DNA from: Monodelphis domestica
Taxonomy: Eukaryota; Chordata; Mammalia; Didelphimorphia; Didelphidae
Assembly: GCF_027887165.1 (NCBI RefSeq)
Contig: NC_077232.1
Span: 11,671,934-11,735,933 of the forward strand
Reading direction: 5' to 3'
DNA: 64,000 nucleotides
The first letter of the stretch is position 1, and each line of letters begins with the position of its first letter. Under the pieces are notes generated by a model. It ran no database searches. It had not been told where the DNA came from and worked only from the letters and a program-made list of their open reading frames with translations. Made by a program: the position numbers and the translations under genes. This document shows, piece after piece, positions 35,401-46,615 of this stretch.

Positions 35401-37901
35401 GGGGCTGGCAGCGAGGGGGAAGGACAAGCCCAGCCTCTGGCTCAGGCCGCCAGCCGTGACCTTGGCATAAGAGGGGGGCAATGGCGGGGACAAAGGTTCG
35501 GAGGTGGGACCTGCCACCCACCGTGGTCTGGCCCCTATGACACCGGCCCCCTCTTTGCAGCTCGGGAAGCAAAAGAAGAAATACCTGCCATACAACCACC
35601 AGCACAAGTACTTCTTCCTGAGTACGTGCGCGGGGGGAGGGGGGTGGGGGGGGACCCTCATGCTCTGACGGAGGCTCTGCTCCTGCCCAGAAAGGGAGCC
35701 CCGGGCCGGCGGCTGTGCCTGAAGGGCGGCGGTGGAAAAAAGCTAGTTCTGGGGTCACCTCCGCCGCCTGAGCCTCAGTTTCCCCGTGTTCAGGGAGAGG
35801 CCGACAGCAAGAAGCTCTCCGGGGCTTCGCCTTGTGCTCCCTGCCCGGGGCTGGCTCGGTCCTTGTCCCGGGGCGTCCGGATGGCAGCGGGGGCAGCATG
35901 GTGGTGCGGGGGGGGGGGGGGGGGCGTGGTGGTGGGGGCCGGGCGGTGCTCACGACCTCTCACCTGGTGTCTTTGCAGTCGGGCCCCCCGCCCTGCTGCC
36001 GGTCTATTTCCAGTGGTACATCTTCTACTTCGTGGTCCAGCGCAAGAAGTGGGTGGTGAGTGTCGCCCTCCCCGGGCTGGGCTCTGCCTCAGGGAAGGGA
36101 CTTCTGGGAGGCCTGGGAGACGCGGGGCAGAGCAGGCAGAAATGCTTCACTGAAGACTGCGAGCACAGGCGTGGTGGGGCAGCCAAGGAGAGGCCCAGGC
36201 CGGGCGAGCCTAAAGGCCTCCCTTCTTTATCTCAGGACTTAGCCTGGATGATCTCCTTCTACCTGCGGATTTCCCTGACTTATATCCCCCTGTTGGGCCT
36301 CAAAGGCTTCCTGGGCCTCTTCTTCATTGTCAGGTACCCCTGGGGGCCTGTGGGGGGCATCCTAGGGCTCCCCTGGTGCCGGGGGAGCTCAAGCTGCATC
36401 TGCTCTGCTTCCCCAGGTTCCTGGAGAGCAACTGGTTCGTGTGGGTGACCCAGATGAACCACATCCCCATGCACATTGACCACGACAGGAACGTGGACTG
36501 GGTGTCCACTCAGGTAAGAGGGCATCTGGGAGGGTGGGGGGGAACCCTGCTGTGGGTGCAGCCCTGGGGCTCCCCTGTGACCAGGCTCCCCCCCCCCCCC
36601 AGCTACAGGCCACGTGTAACGTGCACGAGTCCTTCTTCAATGACTGGTTCAGTGGACACCTCAACTTCCAGATTGAGCACCAGTGAGTCTGGGGGCAGGG
36701 AAGGGCAGCAGAGTAGGGGCAGGGAGAATGGGGGCCCCCAGCAGAAGTATGGGGGAGACCGAGTAACAGGAAACCTAGGGTCCCATAGATCCACCCCGCA
36801 ACTTTACAGAGAAAGCCGAGCCCCAGCATGGGGGCAGGGAGGACGGGGCCCCCAGCAGAAGTATAAGGGAGGGGCAAAGGAACAGGAAACTTGGGGTCCC
36901 GTAGATCCGCCCCCCAACTTTACAGAGCTCACCGTTTCCTTTCCTTCCCCATCAGTCTTTTCCCCACCATGCCAAGACACAATTACCACAAAGTGGCCCC
37001 GTTGGTGCGGTCCTTATGTGCCAAGCATGGCATCGAGTACCAGTCCAAGCCTCTGCTTTCCGCCTTTGCCGATATTGTCCAGTGAGTACCTGGTCCCGGA
37101 GGGTCCCTCGGAAGGGAGAGGAGCTGCGGCCTTAAGCCAGGAAGCCCAAAGGGCACATTCTGAAGTGTCCCAAGTCTCCCTTCTGGACGTCGGCCATCCC
37201 TTCTCCAAGCCTTCCCGTCTCCAGGCTCCTGGCCAAGCCATCTTCCCAGGGTTCCACCTAGGGATCCTGCTGGGCCTGCTCTCATCTCGTCCCCTTTGGG
37301 GACGCCAAGTTCTAGCCAATGGATGAGTCCCTCTGCTGACTTCCTCCTCCTGCTAACCCCGAATCACGGCTTCCCGAGGCAGAAAAGGGAAATCCCTGCC
37401 CTCCTTCCAGGGCTCCCCCCACCTGGTCACGGTCCCTTTGCTACAAACACGAGGCTCCCGGGTCACCCTCCGTCACTGCTCTTAGCCCGGATAGGTTTTC
37501 TCCCTCATTTTAGGCCAAAGGTTCCTCTCCTGGGCATTTAGCAGTCAGTGCAGACTCTCTCAAAGGCCTGCCAGTGCTAGATCCAAGTGAAACAGACCTT
37601 CCTCTCCAGAAGAGACCATGTGTAGATGAGAGGCGTCTGAGCCGAGCTGTGGAGGGCACAGGCCATTCCCTTACCCATGGAGGTCACCCTGCCCCTGCCA
37701 GGGCCAGTCCAAGGACGGCCAAATCCTGGCTTCCCCAGAGGCAAAGGGAAGCCATGTGGTTGAACGCCCTGCCTGATGCCAAGATCCCTTGCCAGTGGAG
37801 TGGTCCACCCTGGCCCCGCTCATCCTCTTCTCTTTCTTTGCCTCCACAGCTCACTGAAGGAGTCTGGACAGCTCTGGCTGGATGCCTATCTTCAAAAGTA
37901 A
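23418..37901 (+). CDS. FADS1: Fatty acid desaturase 1 (acyl-CoA delta-5 front-end desaturase), complete, 12 coding exons
   Basis: An ER membrane desaturase that inserts the delta-5 double bond into C20 acyl-CoAs (e.g. dihomo-gamma-linolenate to arachidonate), using electrons from its fused cytochrome b5 domain. Coding exons: 23418-23606, 31953-32063, 32919-33116, 34292-34393, 34503-34631, 35561-35621, 35979-36055, 36236-36333, 36417-36513, 36603-36682, 36956-37081, 37850-37901. All junctions are GT-AG, phases agree, and the spliced product is 439 aa (human 444 from memory; the difference is in the N-terminus). Visible motifs: haem-binding HPGG at residues 47-50, His box 1 HDFGH at 174-178, box 2 HFQHH at 211-215, box 3 QIEHH at 377-381 (split by intron 10). 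The ATG sits in a good Kozak context (GGACCATGG). Opposite-strand neighbour FEN1 supports FADS1 over FADS2 or FADS3, as does the N-terminus ([21 protein letters not shown]). All catalytic residues are intact, so the gene should be functional. Confidence 0.97.
25080..25210 (+). promoter_or_regulatory. Promoter-like element in FADS1 intron 1 (paired CCAAT boxes, SRE-like site; aligns with human MIR1908 locus)
   Basis: A CpG-rich island inside intron 1, about 1.6 kb after exon 1. It has an inverted CCAAT box (ATTGG, 25123-25127) and a direct one (25179-25183) about 55 bp apart. An 8/10 match to the reversed sterol response element, GGGTGGTGAT, lies at 25115-25124 and overlaps the first CCAAT box. 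A perfect 12 bp palindrome GGTGGTACCACC lies at 25136-25147. SRE plus NF-Y is the known logic of SREBP targets. From memory, human MIR1908 lies in FADS1 intron 1 and contains GGCGATTGGTCCG then GTGGTGCCACC, which lines up here. A regulatory role is inferred. Confidence 0.5.
25805..25995 (-). mobile_element. tRNA-derived SINE in FADS1 intron 1
   Basis: Reverse copy: AAAGGCTAGGCAATGGGGGT, CAGGGTCACCCAGCTAGGAA, TTTGAACCCAGGACCTCTGG. Confidence 0.7.
26000..28375 (-). mobile_element. L1/HAL1-like element with ORF1 but most of ORF2 missing
   Basis: The 3' end (26000-26480) is the common L1 ORF2 C-terminus and 3' UTR. The minus strand at 27065-27331 encodes an ORF1 segment ([19 protein letters not shown], then [12 protein letters not shown]), preceded by 5' sequence to about 28375. 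Missing ORF2 implies an internal deletion or a HAL1-type element. Frames are broken. Confidence 0.65.
28385..28565 (-). mobile_element. tRNA-derived SINE in FADS1 intron 1
   Basis: Reverse copy: GGATCAGTATTGTGTATTGG, CAATAAGGGCTAGGCAATGG, TTCTCAATCCACTGAAC. Confidence 0.7.
29315..29480 (-). mobile_element. tRNA-derived SINE in FADS1 intron 1
   Basis: Reverse copy: GGCTCCAAGGCAGAAGAGCA, GTGACTTACCCAGGGTCATA, CCATCCGCTGAGCTACC. Confidence 0.7.
30058..30795 (-). mobile_element. Recent 5'-truncated L1 with perfect 14 bp target-site duplication
   Basis: TCAAGGCCCATTTC occurs at 30058-30071 and 30782-30795. Between them a reverse-strand L1 3' end starts with a T-run (poly(A) tail on minus) and encodes [20 protein letters not shown] then [20 protein letters not shown] on the minus strand at 30588-30740, the C-terminus of ORF2. 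It is the least decayed L1 fragment in the window. Confidence 0.9.
30905..31055 (-). mobile_element. tRNA-derived SINE in FADS1 intron 1
   Basis: Reverse copy: CTGTCTTAGAATCAATCCTA, GCAGAAGAGTGGAAAGGG, CCCAGCTAGGAAGTGTCTGA. Confidence 0.7.
32203..32437 (+). mobile_element. Young full-length SINE with 17 bp target-site duplication in FADS1 intron 2
   Basis: AATAATGAGAAGAATCC flanks the element at 32203-32219 and 32421-32437. The body matches the consensus-like copies closely (GGGGCAGCTGGGTGGCTCAG, GGTTCAAATCCAGCC, GACTCCAAGACGGAAGGTAA) and ends in a T3A9-type tail. Confidence 0.9.
32588..32745 (-). mobile_element. tRNA-derived SINE in FADS1 intron 2
   Basis: Reverse copy: TTTCCTAGGATCAGTACTGT, GGCAGAAGAGCAGTAAGGGC, GATCTATCCACTCCAGGC. 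Confidence 0.65.
33200..33740. repeat. Minisatellite in FADS1 intron 3 with higher-order structure
   Basis: Units of about 33-35 bp built on GGGCTGGGAGGGGG, GCTTAGAACAGGG and GGTGATG. A variant unit GCTTAGAACAGGGGCTGTCAA recurs about every 100-130 bp, giving a multi-unit period. G-rich on the sense strand. Confidence 0.9.
34070..34205 (+). mobile_element. MAR1/MIR-like SINE in FADS1 intron 3
   Basis: GTGGGTCTAGAGCCGGAAAG, GGCTGTGTGACCCTGGGC and CTCAGTTTCCTCCTCTGTAA in order. Confidence 0.6.
34770..34900 (+). mobile_element. MAR1/MIR-like SINE in FADS1 intron 5
   Basis: GGGCCTGGAGTCGGGAGGAC, GGTTCAAATCTGGCCTC, GAGACCCTGGGCAAGTCACT and GGAAAATGGGGATAATAGC. Confidence 0.65.
36719..36930. repeat. 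~115 bp tandem duplication in FADS1 intron 10
   Basis: GGCCCCCAGCAGAAGTAT, AACAGGAAAC, GGGTCCC-TAGATCC and AACTTTACAGAG occur twice, offset by 114-116 bp. The second copy ends about 30 bp before the exon 11 acceptor. Confidence 0.85.
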
Positions 37902-39905
37902 AGCAGGAATCTCTGGAAGAGGAGGAAGAGGGGCTCTTGTGCCAGAAGCAGGGGGAAGGAAAAGGGACTTTGCCACTTCAATTTTCATTTCCAGCACAGA
38001 CTGGGAAGATGGGGAAGGAATGATTAGGGGTTCTGCCCCTACTGACTCCCCTTTATCTGCTAAGGTCATAGTTTGGGGCCAGGAGGGGAAATCATGGCAA
38101 GACAATGAGGAGAAGCCTTTCGGTGGCCGGTGACGTTCTGGATCCTTTCTAGGTGGGCAGGGAGTAAACCGAGCAAGAGCAAGAACAATGAACTTCGAGT
38201 CAAGAAAGATTTAGAAAAAACATTTGACCACTTGGGGTTCATCAGAGGAACCATACCCCGAAGTCAGAGGAGGGAGAGGCCAAGCTGAATCCCCCCAGCA
38301 ATAGGGGCTGCTGTTTTCCCCATTCCCCCCCCCCCACCCCAGCTCCAGAATGATTGGCACACTAGCAAGAGAAGAGTGGCACTTGGAGGCTTTGAATAAT
38401 GCGTCCAAACCTAGAATTCCTAACCTGTTGCTTGGAGCCATATTCCAAGGCACAGGCCCATAGCACAGCCTCTAGAAGTGAGAAGCCCCCCCACACACAC
38501 ACACAAGCATCTCCAGGGGGCGCTTGGGGAATCAATGGGGGAGAGATGTTCCTTGCTCCGCTGTTGTCTGCCCCCTATGCCGTACCCAGGATGCACAAAG
38601 TGGATTTGGTTCTAACTGTGGCCCGTAACTTCCCACGTGGCACACAAAGCGGCTGCTTCATTGGAAGATCCCCAACACTCCATTTCCCCTCCATCGCCAC
38701 CTAAAGAACTCCAGGAGCTGGGTAGCCCGGAGTTATTCCAGGCCTCCAGGAGGCTTCACAGGACAGCTAGGCTTTCCCCACTCTTCTCCCTATTTGCCTG
38801 TCCACAAGTTCTAAGTCATGGAACTGTAGCCAGCCAGGATGAAGGCTAGGAAAGGCTTCCACAGGGAAGTCCACAGGGACGGGGGTGGTTGGGTCGTGCT
38901 ATGAGCCTAAATTACCCGAAGGTAGGACAATGAAGGCCAGGCATGTGGGCTCATTGGAACATTGGTGCCCCGCCTTGGCTGGTGCCACATGCAGACACCA
39001 ACTCCCAGCAGAGGGAAATAACCTTTGGCTCTGCGTGTCTGAGAGGATACTGGGGAGCCGACTCGCTCGTTCTGTCAGCAACATTCCAAGCCTTCCCAAC
39101 TCCCGGCAGGTCCCAAACAATAAGTAAGGGCCTCGATCCTTCTCTCCCCTGGCAGATGGATCATCTGGCAATCATGGCGGGGGATCCTGCAACCCCTTCA
39201 GGGCAATAAAAAGGCCCAGAGACCATCTTGAGTGAGGGAGCAGTTAGGGCACAGCCTGGATGGCTGAGTGGGCCTCCAAGATGGGTCTGATAGGTGCGAG
39301 CTTGCTGGCTGGCTGGGCCACGGAAGGGTGGCTTTGAGGCTGCGTGTATCGGAATGTAGATGGAAGTTCAGAGGGGTTAAATGTATTTTTCCAAGTAGAC
39401 TATCCTTCATTTGGTCTTGCCAGGCAATGCCAACAAGCCCCATCTTGGTCCAGGCTGCCGCCCCCAATTCCCTGGCTCTCACTCCAGGACCAGAGGTGCT
39501 AGGGAGTTCTCCTTGCTACCCACTGCCTCCTAGGCTTTGGTGCTACCAAGAGGGGGCCACATGACTCTTGTAAGAATTTCAGTCACCCTGGGGACCCCAA
39601 TCTTTAAGGTGGCCTTGTGTGCTGTACCAAGGCCTGCCTACACTACTTTTCAACAGTGTGGCCTTCCCTCTTCTTGGCCTTGCCCTTTGGTCCCTCAGTA
39701 GCAGTGGGAATGACCTGTAACAGGCTTCAGAAAAGGGCGCAAACATCTCCCCCATCTTGTTCGGTTTCGTCTCGTCTTCCCAGATCCCATCAGGTGGCAG
39801 CGACTTCTGCTAGACCTGGTTCAGTGCCTGTGCCAATGATGCTGTTTAAAAATCAAGGCTGTAACGATGCTGATGAATAAAATGATGTTTGCTCCAACAG
39901 CCACT
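37902..39905 (+). other. FADS1: FADS1 3' UTR with two candidate poly(A) signals
   Basis: Unique, mostly repeat-free sequence follows the FADS1 stop. AATAAA hexamers on the + strand occur at 39205-39210 and 39876-39881. The second is followed by a GT-rich stretch (ATGATGTTTGCTCC), as expected of a cleavage site. A ~2 kb 3' UTR with an alternative proximal site is inferred. The end is approximate. Confidence 0.55.
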
Positions 39906-41250
39906 CTCCCTCCTCACATCTCGGAATGAACTGCAGCCACTAAATGCTTTGGGTCTACTGGGCAGGAGCAATGGGTTCATTACAAGCAAGGCCCTAAAAG
40001 CAGGGGGAAATGCTCAGCCAGCTGGAGTCTGTCTGCTGTTCTCACTGCTTCTCCTCGGCCTCATTTGCCTTGCATCCCTCTCCCCCCACTCCGGCCTACT
40101 TTGAGCCAGGTTTTTTTTTGCAGCAATGAATTCGAGGTTGGCTTTTAAGCCTTCCCAGCCCAAGCTGGGTACGTCTGCCTTCTTAGCCCAACAAGCCTAA
40201 TGCTACTTGGAACGCAGAAAGCTCTTGGGCGCAGCTGCAGAGGCTCCTCTCTCCCTGCCCCATGTCCGCTTAGCTGTCAGAACAACACCGTTCTGAAGAG
40301 TTCATTGATTTGTCAAATGCTGTAAAACTGCAGCCACCGGGAAAGCGAGCCAAGGCCAGCCCATATTGATTCTCCTTCCACTGGTTGAAGGCCTCCAAAG
40401 GAAGGCTGACCAGCTCCCCTGAGAACAAAGCGCCCACCCAACAGCAGCTTCCCCACAAAGGCCACTCTCCCCCGCCTCCCTAACAGGCAAAGGGATCTGC
40501 CCCAGGGTCTGGGAGCCACCAGGGCTTCCTGGCGACATCCGGCTCAGCCCTCGGATGCTTCCCAGGGTCAGCCTAGTTTAGGAAGTGCTCCCAGGTCTCT
40601 GGATGTCCTGGGTGCCTGCACTGGCCTCTGTCAAATGTTTCCCCCAAGGCTTGGAGGGCCACCTCAGTCCCAGTTTAATCCTCCGGTGACCCATTCTCTC
40701 TGCCAGCCTTGAATGGCCCTGTGACATTTCCTCTAAGCTCTCCAGAGCACGCCCCCAAATGTGATGGGAATGCTGAAAGCTATGGAGGGCGCACTGCCAG
40801 CACCAAATGGCCTAAATTCCATGCCCCAAATCCGCTTGGGGGCTGATCTGAGAGGCTGCCCCCACCCCCTACCCCTCACCTCAATTTAACACCCTGGTGG
40901 CCAAGGACTGGTATGGCTGGTTTGCCTTCTCCTAAGATAAAACCTGGGCTTCAAGTTTACCAGGGGTCACCCTCTGGAAGGCATGAACTCACCCCCCCCT
41001 GCCCACCTCCCCCCCAGCACGGGCAGAAGGGATCATCTCTGCTCCTCCATCAGATGAAGTACAAAAATCAGGGAAGTGATGACTTTAAAAATGCCTTTGT
41101 TAAACTGGGGCCGGAGCCCCTGCCCGGCCCCCCCCCCCACTGCCCAGTCTGCCCAGCAGGGGGAGGCAGACCTCCAGAGTGGTCCAGGAGGGCGGGGCTG
41201 CTGGGCTATTTCGTAGGAGATGGTGCCACCTCGTGGCTGCTCCCCACCAT
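39905..41250. other. FADS1-FEN1 intergenic region
   Basis: No gene or full-length repeat is seen. There are C-tracts at about 40990-41016 and 41130-41138. The two genes converge here, with their 3' ends about 1.3 kb apart. Confidence 0.5.
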
Positions 41251-41254
41251 CCAA

Positions 41255-41658
41255 GGGCCAGCATCTAACAATTTTATTTGCTTTTTCTAAGAAGCTCAAA
41301 CAAACCATGAAAACAAGCACCCACATCCTTATGACTCTCTGGTCCGAGGGCCAAGGCCAAATGCTGTGGTTTCACCCGCAGTCCAGATTCCCAGGGCCTG
41401 GGGGCTCTTGCCCCTCCACCGGCCCACCGGTGCTACTTTGGAATCCTCTTTGCCCTCCCAGAGAAGGCAGGTCCGAAAGAGTCTTGACCAAGCTAGACAA
41501 GAACACGAGCGAGCCCTGGCTGCTCCTACAACCTCCTTGAGCTAACCCCAGAGGAGAACAAGACAAGCAGGCAGTCCAGCACCCCCGCCCCAGCCCCAAC
41601 ATGACAAGACCCCAAAGGCATCACTCAGGGGCTACCCCCCAACAGGAAGGGCCGGGCT
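41255..41658 (-). other. FEN1: FEN1 3' UTR, poly(A) signals
   Basis: On the minus strand AATAAA occurs at 41658-41663, overlapping the stop codon, and again at 41273-41278 about 380 nt downstream. The distal one is the likelier cleavage signal. The 3' end is inferred. Confidence 0.5.
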
Positions 41659-42801
41659 TTATTTGCCCCTTTTGGGTCTCCCAGCGGCGGCAGCCTTTGG
41701 CTTCTTCTTGGCAGCCCCCTTGGGCTCTGGCCCCTTGCGCTTGGCTGACGTGAGGCAGCCCGTGACCTTGAAGAAGTCGTCCAGCCGGCCCTGGGTACTG
41801 CCCTGGCGGCTCTTGCTCAGCCGCCGGACCCCATTACGGACACGATCCTCGTTGAACTGCTTTTCCCCACACATAAACTGGACTAGGCCCTCCTCGTCAG
41901 GCTCGCCCCACTTGAGCTCCACAGTGTTCACATCCAGCACATCGGGCTCGAGGAAGAGGTGCTGGGCCTCCTTGTGCAGCCAGTTTTCAGGCACAGGGTA
42001 CTTGCTGGGGTCCAGCTTCCGGATGATCTCCTCAATGCTCTTGTGCTGTTGGATGAGATCAATGGCACGCTTGGGCCCAATGCCCCGGATGCTCTCGCAG
42101 TAGTCGCTGCCCAGGAGGATGCACAGGTCCACAAACTGCTCCTGGGTGAGGCCCAGGCCCTGCAGGACTCGGCTCAGGTGGAACTCCTGGATGGGCAGCT
42201 TCTTGGCCTCGCTGGCAGTCAGGTGCCGCATCAGCACAGGGCTGCCGAAGGTCAGGCAGTCCATGTCCTCAGTGGCAGCGGCATAGACTTTGCCAGCCTT
42301 TGCCAGAGCAGCACAGCTGGCCTCAGCCTCACCAGGCGCCTCCAGGTAGGGGATGCCCATGAGGCGCAGCAGCTGCTTGCACTCATCATTGTGCTCCTTG
42401 GTGACCTTCACCAGCCGCTTGGAGAACTTGTCGGCCTCCTCCTGGGCCCCTGCATCCAGCGCCTGCTGCAGCTGCCTCTCGGCCTCAGCCCGCCGCTCTC
42501 CACGCTTGGCCAGCTCACCCGACTTGAGCTGGGGTGGCTTGCCATCAAATACATACACCGGCTTGATGCCATTTTCCACCATGCGGATGGTGCGGTAGAA
42601 CATGCCCACCAGGTGGCTGGTGGCCTCGCCCTCCTCATTCTGGAGCATGTCTCCCCCATGCCGCACTGCAATCAAGAACTGGTAAATGCTCATGGAGGCA
42701 TCAATGGCCACTTTCCGGCCAAAGTAGCTCTTAATGTCATTCTCCCGAATGGCGCTGGGGGCCACATCCGCAATTAGCTTGGCCAGGCCGTGAATTCCCA
42801 T
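41659..42801 (-). CDS. FEN1: Flap endonuclease 1, complete, intronless CDS
   Basis: A nuclear structure-specific 5' nuclease that removes 5' flaps during Okazaki fragment maturation and long-patch base excision repair, loaded by PCNA. The 380 aa product equals the human length. The metal-binding residues of the two-metal active site are all present: D34, D86, E158, E160, D179, D181, D233. The PCNA-binding PIP box QGRLDDFF is at 337-344, followed by a Lys/Arg-rich nuclear localisation tail ending KRGK. I start at the MGIHGLAKL methionine. An in-frame upstream Met at 42846 lies beyond a 3' splice site (CTCCCAG then GTACCATG), so the extra 15 codons are intronic. The whole CDS in one exon after a noncoding first exon matches the human gene. 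Residue 5 is His where human has Gln (from memory). Confidence 0.98.
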   Translation of the reverse strand: MGIHGLAKLIADVAPSAIRENDIKSYFGRKVAIDASMSIYQFLIAVRHGGDMLQNEEGEATSHLVGMFYRTIRMVENGIKPVYVFDGKPPQLKSGELAKRGERRAEAERQLQQALDAGAQEEADKFSKRLVKVTKEHNDECKQLLRLMGIPYLEAPGEAEASCAALAKAGKVYAAATEDMDCLTFGSPVLMRHLTASEAKKLPIQEFHLSRVLQGLGLTQEQFVDLCILLGSDYCESIRGIGPKRAIDLIQQHKSIEEIIRKLDPSKYPVPENWLHKEAQHLFLEPDVLDVNTVELKWGEPDEEGLVQFMCGEKQFNEDRVRNGVRRLSKSRQGSTQGRLDDFFKVTGCLTSAKRKGPEPKGAAKKKPKAAAAGRPKRGK

Positions 42802-42806
42802 GGTAC

Positions 42807-43222
42807 CTGGGAGAGGGGGTGGAGAACAAGTGTCACCACAGTTCAAGGGGGCTCAGAGCTGGCAGGGGGAAAAAACCAGGGGAGGAGGATTGGGCCAGTC
42901 TCTTCCGCCTCCTCCTCCAGAGAGGCGTGGCCTATTTCTGCCACTGCCTTGGGACTCCTGGCTTGTTGGCCACCCAAGCCCTTAGACCCAGGGTCCAAAG
43001 AAGGCTCCATGAAGCTCTCACTGACATTTTAGGGTTGTCAGACTTCTAGAGGCGTTGGCTTCCCTAAGAACTCTCACCCCTCTGCTCAGCTCAGCCCAGC
43101 TTCCCTAGACATTCATGTACATACTCTGGGCTATATTACTTTGCACTCTTTCTAGGTTCTGAGGGACAGTTAGGTGATGCAGTAATTGGACAAAGCTCCC
43201 GGCCTGGAGTCAGGAAGGCAGG

Positions 43223-43260
<38 letters not shown>

Positions 43261-44621
43261 ACAATATGTGGAGAAGGCCTTCTAGTGTCACAAAATTAGG
43301 AGCTTTTGGGGGGAGAAGAAAATAAGAAAGAGAATCCATGATAATGAAATTGGGATTCTGCCAACATTCAGACTTTTACTTCTTTCCCCTAATTTCTGGA
43401 TAGGTTCCTTACTGGGATTATTTGAATATTATATGTTTTAATATATAGATATATGCTTTACTCTGTGGGTTATTACACTCCTCAAAACAGAATGCGTACG
43501 TCATTACGTAGGGGCAGATGTATAGACATTTGGTTATGTGTGGGTGTGTCTCTACATATGTGTTTATATGTGTATATGTACACAAATGCAAATATAATAC
43601 ACATGGAACAACGTGGGTCCATATGGAGAAGCCTGATCTCCTACTGTGAGAGTCACAAGAGGAAGAGCCTGTATTGAAGAAGGAAATGGGACTAGAAAAG
43701 AATCAGGTCTCAGTTTCCTAATCTAAGCAAAGGGTGGAAGATGAGTCCAATGTGATTCAACATCAGAAATGATTCTGAATTTATAAGAGGAAATGTTATG
43801 TGAGGGGCATGACCATGTGCTCTGCTACTGCACTCCAAGGCCCACTGCGAGCTATAATGGGCTGGGACAGAGTCTCCCTCATTAGAGCGGGGCCTGGCCT
43901 GGATCAGGGAGAGAACCCCAAGTCCAATGGGACCCCTGCCTCACAGGTGGCAAGGATTGTCAGGAGATTCTCTGAGGTCTGTCTTCACACCTTTTCCTCA
44001 CTCTTACCCTGGTATCTCTCATACCCAGGGTGGTGCCCTCCCTCCCCCCCACACACACATTGGGAGCCTGCTGTGTTTTGCTCTGCTCCTCACCACTTCC
44101 CCGAGAGGGAGGGGCTGTCATCACTCCGTTTTACAGAGAAGGAAACAGGCCGCCGCCGCTGGGAAGAGACTTCCCTAGAGTCGCCCAGCCAAGAAGTGGG
44201 TGATGCTGTATCCGCAACTAATGTCCCGTTGTTTGCTTTGTGTCCATTCTGCCCCGCCCGGGGATGCCACCAAGAGGGCCGGGCATCCCCGCCTGGGACA
44301 GCCTGTCCCATGTACGAGGAGGTAAGGGCTCTCTTAAGGCAACAAGTCATTTCCCCGACGCTTGCCTCAGTTTCCCTACCCTTCAAAATAGGGACCAGAG
44401 CATCTCCCAGCCGGGAGAAATAAATTACCCTGGCACATAACAGGCGCCTTTATTAATGCCCGTCTCCTTCTTCCCTCCCCCCAGGGTAGTTTCGAGTGCC
44501 GCGCAGGCCCGGCACAACATCTAGAACATAGGCAGGCGCTAATTAGTGCCCGTCCCTTCCCGCCCTTCCTCCTCGGGCTCACATGTGCGCCCCGGGCCTC
44601 TGGGTGCGTGGCGGGACTCAC
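42807..44621 (-). other. FEN1 intron 1 with SINE fragment, (GT)n and AT-rich stretch
   Basis: This intron holds a MAR1-like SINE head near 43153-43216 that runs into a (GT)n tract at about 43225-43258. An AT-rich stretch of TATATG-type repeats lies at 43425-43610, and a MIR-like remnant around 44110-44210. No coding exon is recognisable. Confidence 0.5.
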
Positions 44622-44700
44622 CAAGGTGTCCGTTGGGGCTGTGGAGGTGACTGGGGTGACTAAGTCCCACGCGAACTCTCCTCCACCTCTCCTGGATAGC
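44622..44700 (-). other. FEN1: FEN1 noncoding exon 1 (right edge approximate)
   Basis: A strong minus-strand donor, CCTTG then GTGAGTCC, ends an exon at 44622. The matching acceptor is at 42807-42808 with the exon edge at 42806, giving a 5' UTR intron of about 1.8 kb. The transcription start is inferred to lie in the shared promoter to the right. Confidence 0.6.
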
Positions 44701-44949
44701 GGCGGCCGGCGCCTTCCAAAGCCCGCGCTCCCGTCACGTGGCCTCCCTGAAGTCCGCGGCATGCCGGGACTTGTAGTCTTTCCCGCTCCGGCTCGCCAGG
44801 CCCAGCGGCCCGCAGGACTACGCGACCCGGAATGCTCCGCGCGGACGCCGGAGCCGCTTCCGCTTCCGCTTCCGGCGGTGCCGTTCCAGTCCCGGCAGAC
44901 GTGGCCTTCCGGTTCTGGAACCCAAGCAGAGCCACCGACTGCTAGCAAG
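44640..44949. promoter_or_regulatory. Bidirectional FEN1/TMEM258 promoter
   Basis: A CpG-rich gap between two head-to-head genes. It holds an E-box GTCACGTGGC (CACGTG 44735-44740), one ACTAYRNNNCCCR motif on the minus strand (44765-44777) and a second on the plus strand (44817-44829). A run of GGAA-type ETS sites (CTTCCG repeats) lies at about 44862-44876, and a YY1-like AAGATGGTG at the TMEM258 start. There is no TATA box. The ACTAYRNNNCCCR motif is bound by ZNF143/THAP11-class factors in other mammals. Confidence 0.75.
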
Positions 44950-45933
<984 letters not shown>

Positions 45934-46475
45934 GGTCCCAGGTAAGATCCCCTGTGGGTGCTTTTAACTTCCTCCCATCTCCACCTACTGCCCAGTCTTG
46001 TGCAGGAGAGTGTAAGGACTGGATCTCAGTTTCCCCCAAGGTAAAAATGGGAGGGTTTGCATTTTGCAGCCTTTAAGGCCCCAAGTCTCCAATCCTGTGA
46101 TAGAACAGTGGGTCCTGGCACACTGGAGAAGGGGCTGTGCCAGGGTCTTGGATCACTACATGGTAACATGGGCCTTGTGTGCCATTCCCATGCCAAGGGA
46201 TGAGATAGTAATAAAGTATTTTTCACCCTGTGACTCCCTTCCAGTCATCAGCTTCTCTTTGGTGCTGGGGGATTTGCCTTCTCTGAAGCATCCTCCCAGC
46301 CCCAGAGCAGGCAGAGTCTCCCTAGGAAGGGGGATGGATCCCAGAGAACTCAGAGCTGCCTTTGTGGGCTCAGCACCAGCCACCTCCGCCCTAACCCTGA
46401 TGGCTGGGAGACCCTTGAAGAGTGGAGGAAAAGAAGAGCTCGAGAGTCTCACTCATCTGCCTCTTTTCCTTTCAG

Positions 46476-46615
46476 GCTCCATCTGCCCGGTGTCCCTGCT
46501 GCCCCACTTTTTTTCCCCGAAGAATTTTTGTACTATTGCTAAAGACAAATTTCCACTGACTTCAAATAAATGCAGATGTATTTGCCTTTGTAAATAAAGC
46601 AAGGCCAGCCTAGTC
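46476..46615 (+). other. TMEM258: TMEM258 3' UTR terminal exon
   Basis: An acceptor (CCTTTCAG) at 46468-46475 pairs with the donor at 45942 downstream of the stop codon. Two AATAAA signals follow at 46565-46570 and 46593-46598. The end is approximate. An intron just after the stop (8 nt) is too close to trigger nonsense-mediated decay. Confidence 0.7.

Noticed and set aside
23418-37901. Assignment of the desaturase to FADS2 or FADS3
   Set aside because: The N-terminal sequence, the [12 protein letters not shown] end and the FEN1-TMEM258-MYRF neighbours fit FADS1 best.
42802-42846. Upstream in-frame Met that would extend FEN1 by 15 residues
   Set aside because: A consensus 3' splice site lies between it and the conserved MGIHGLAKL start, and the 380 aa length matches the family.
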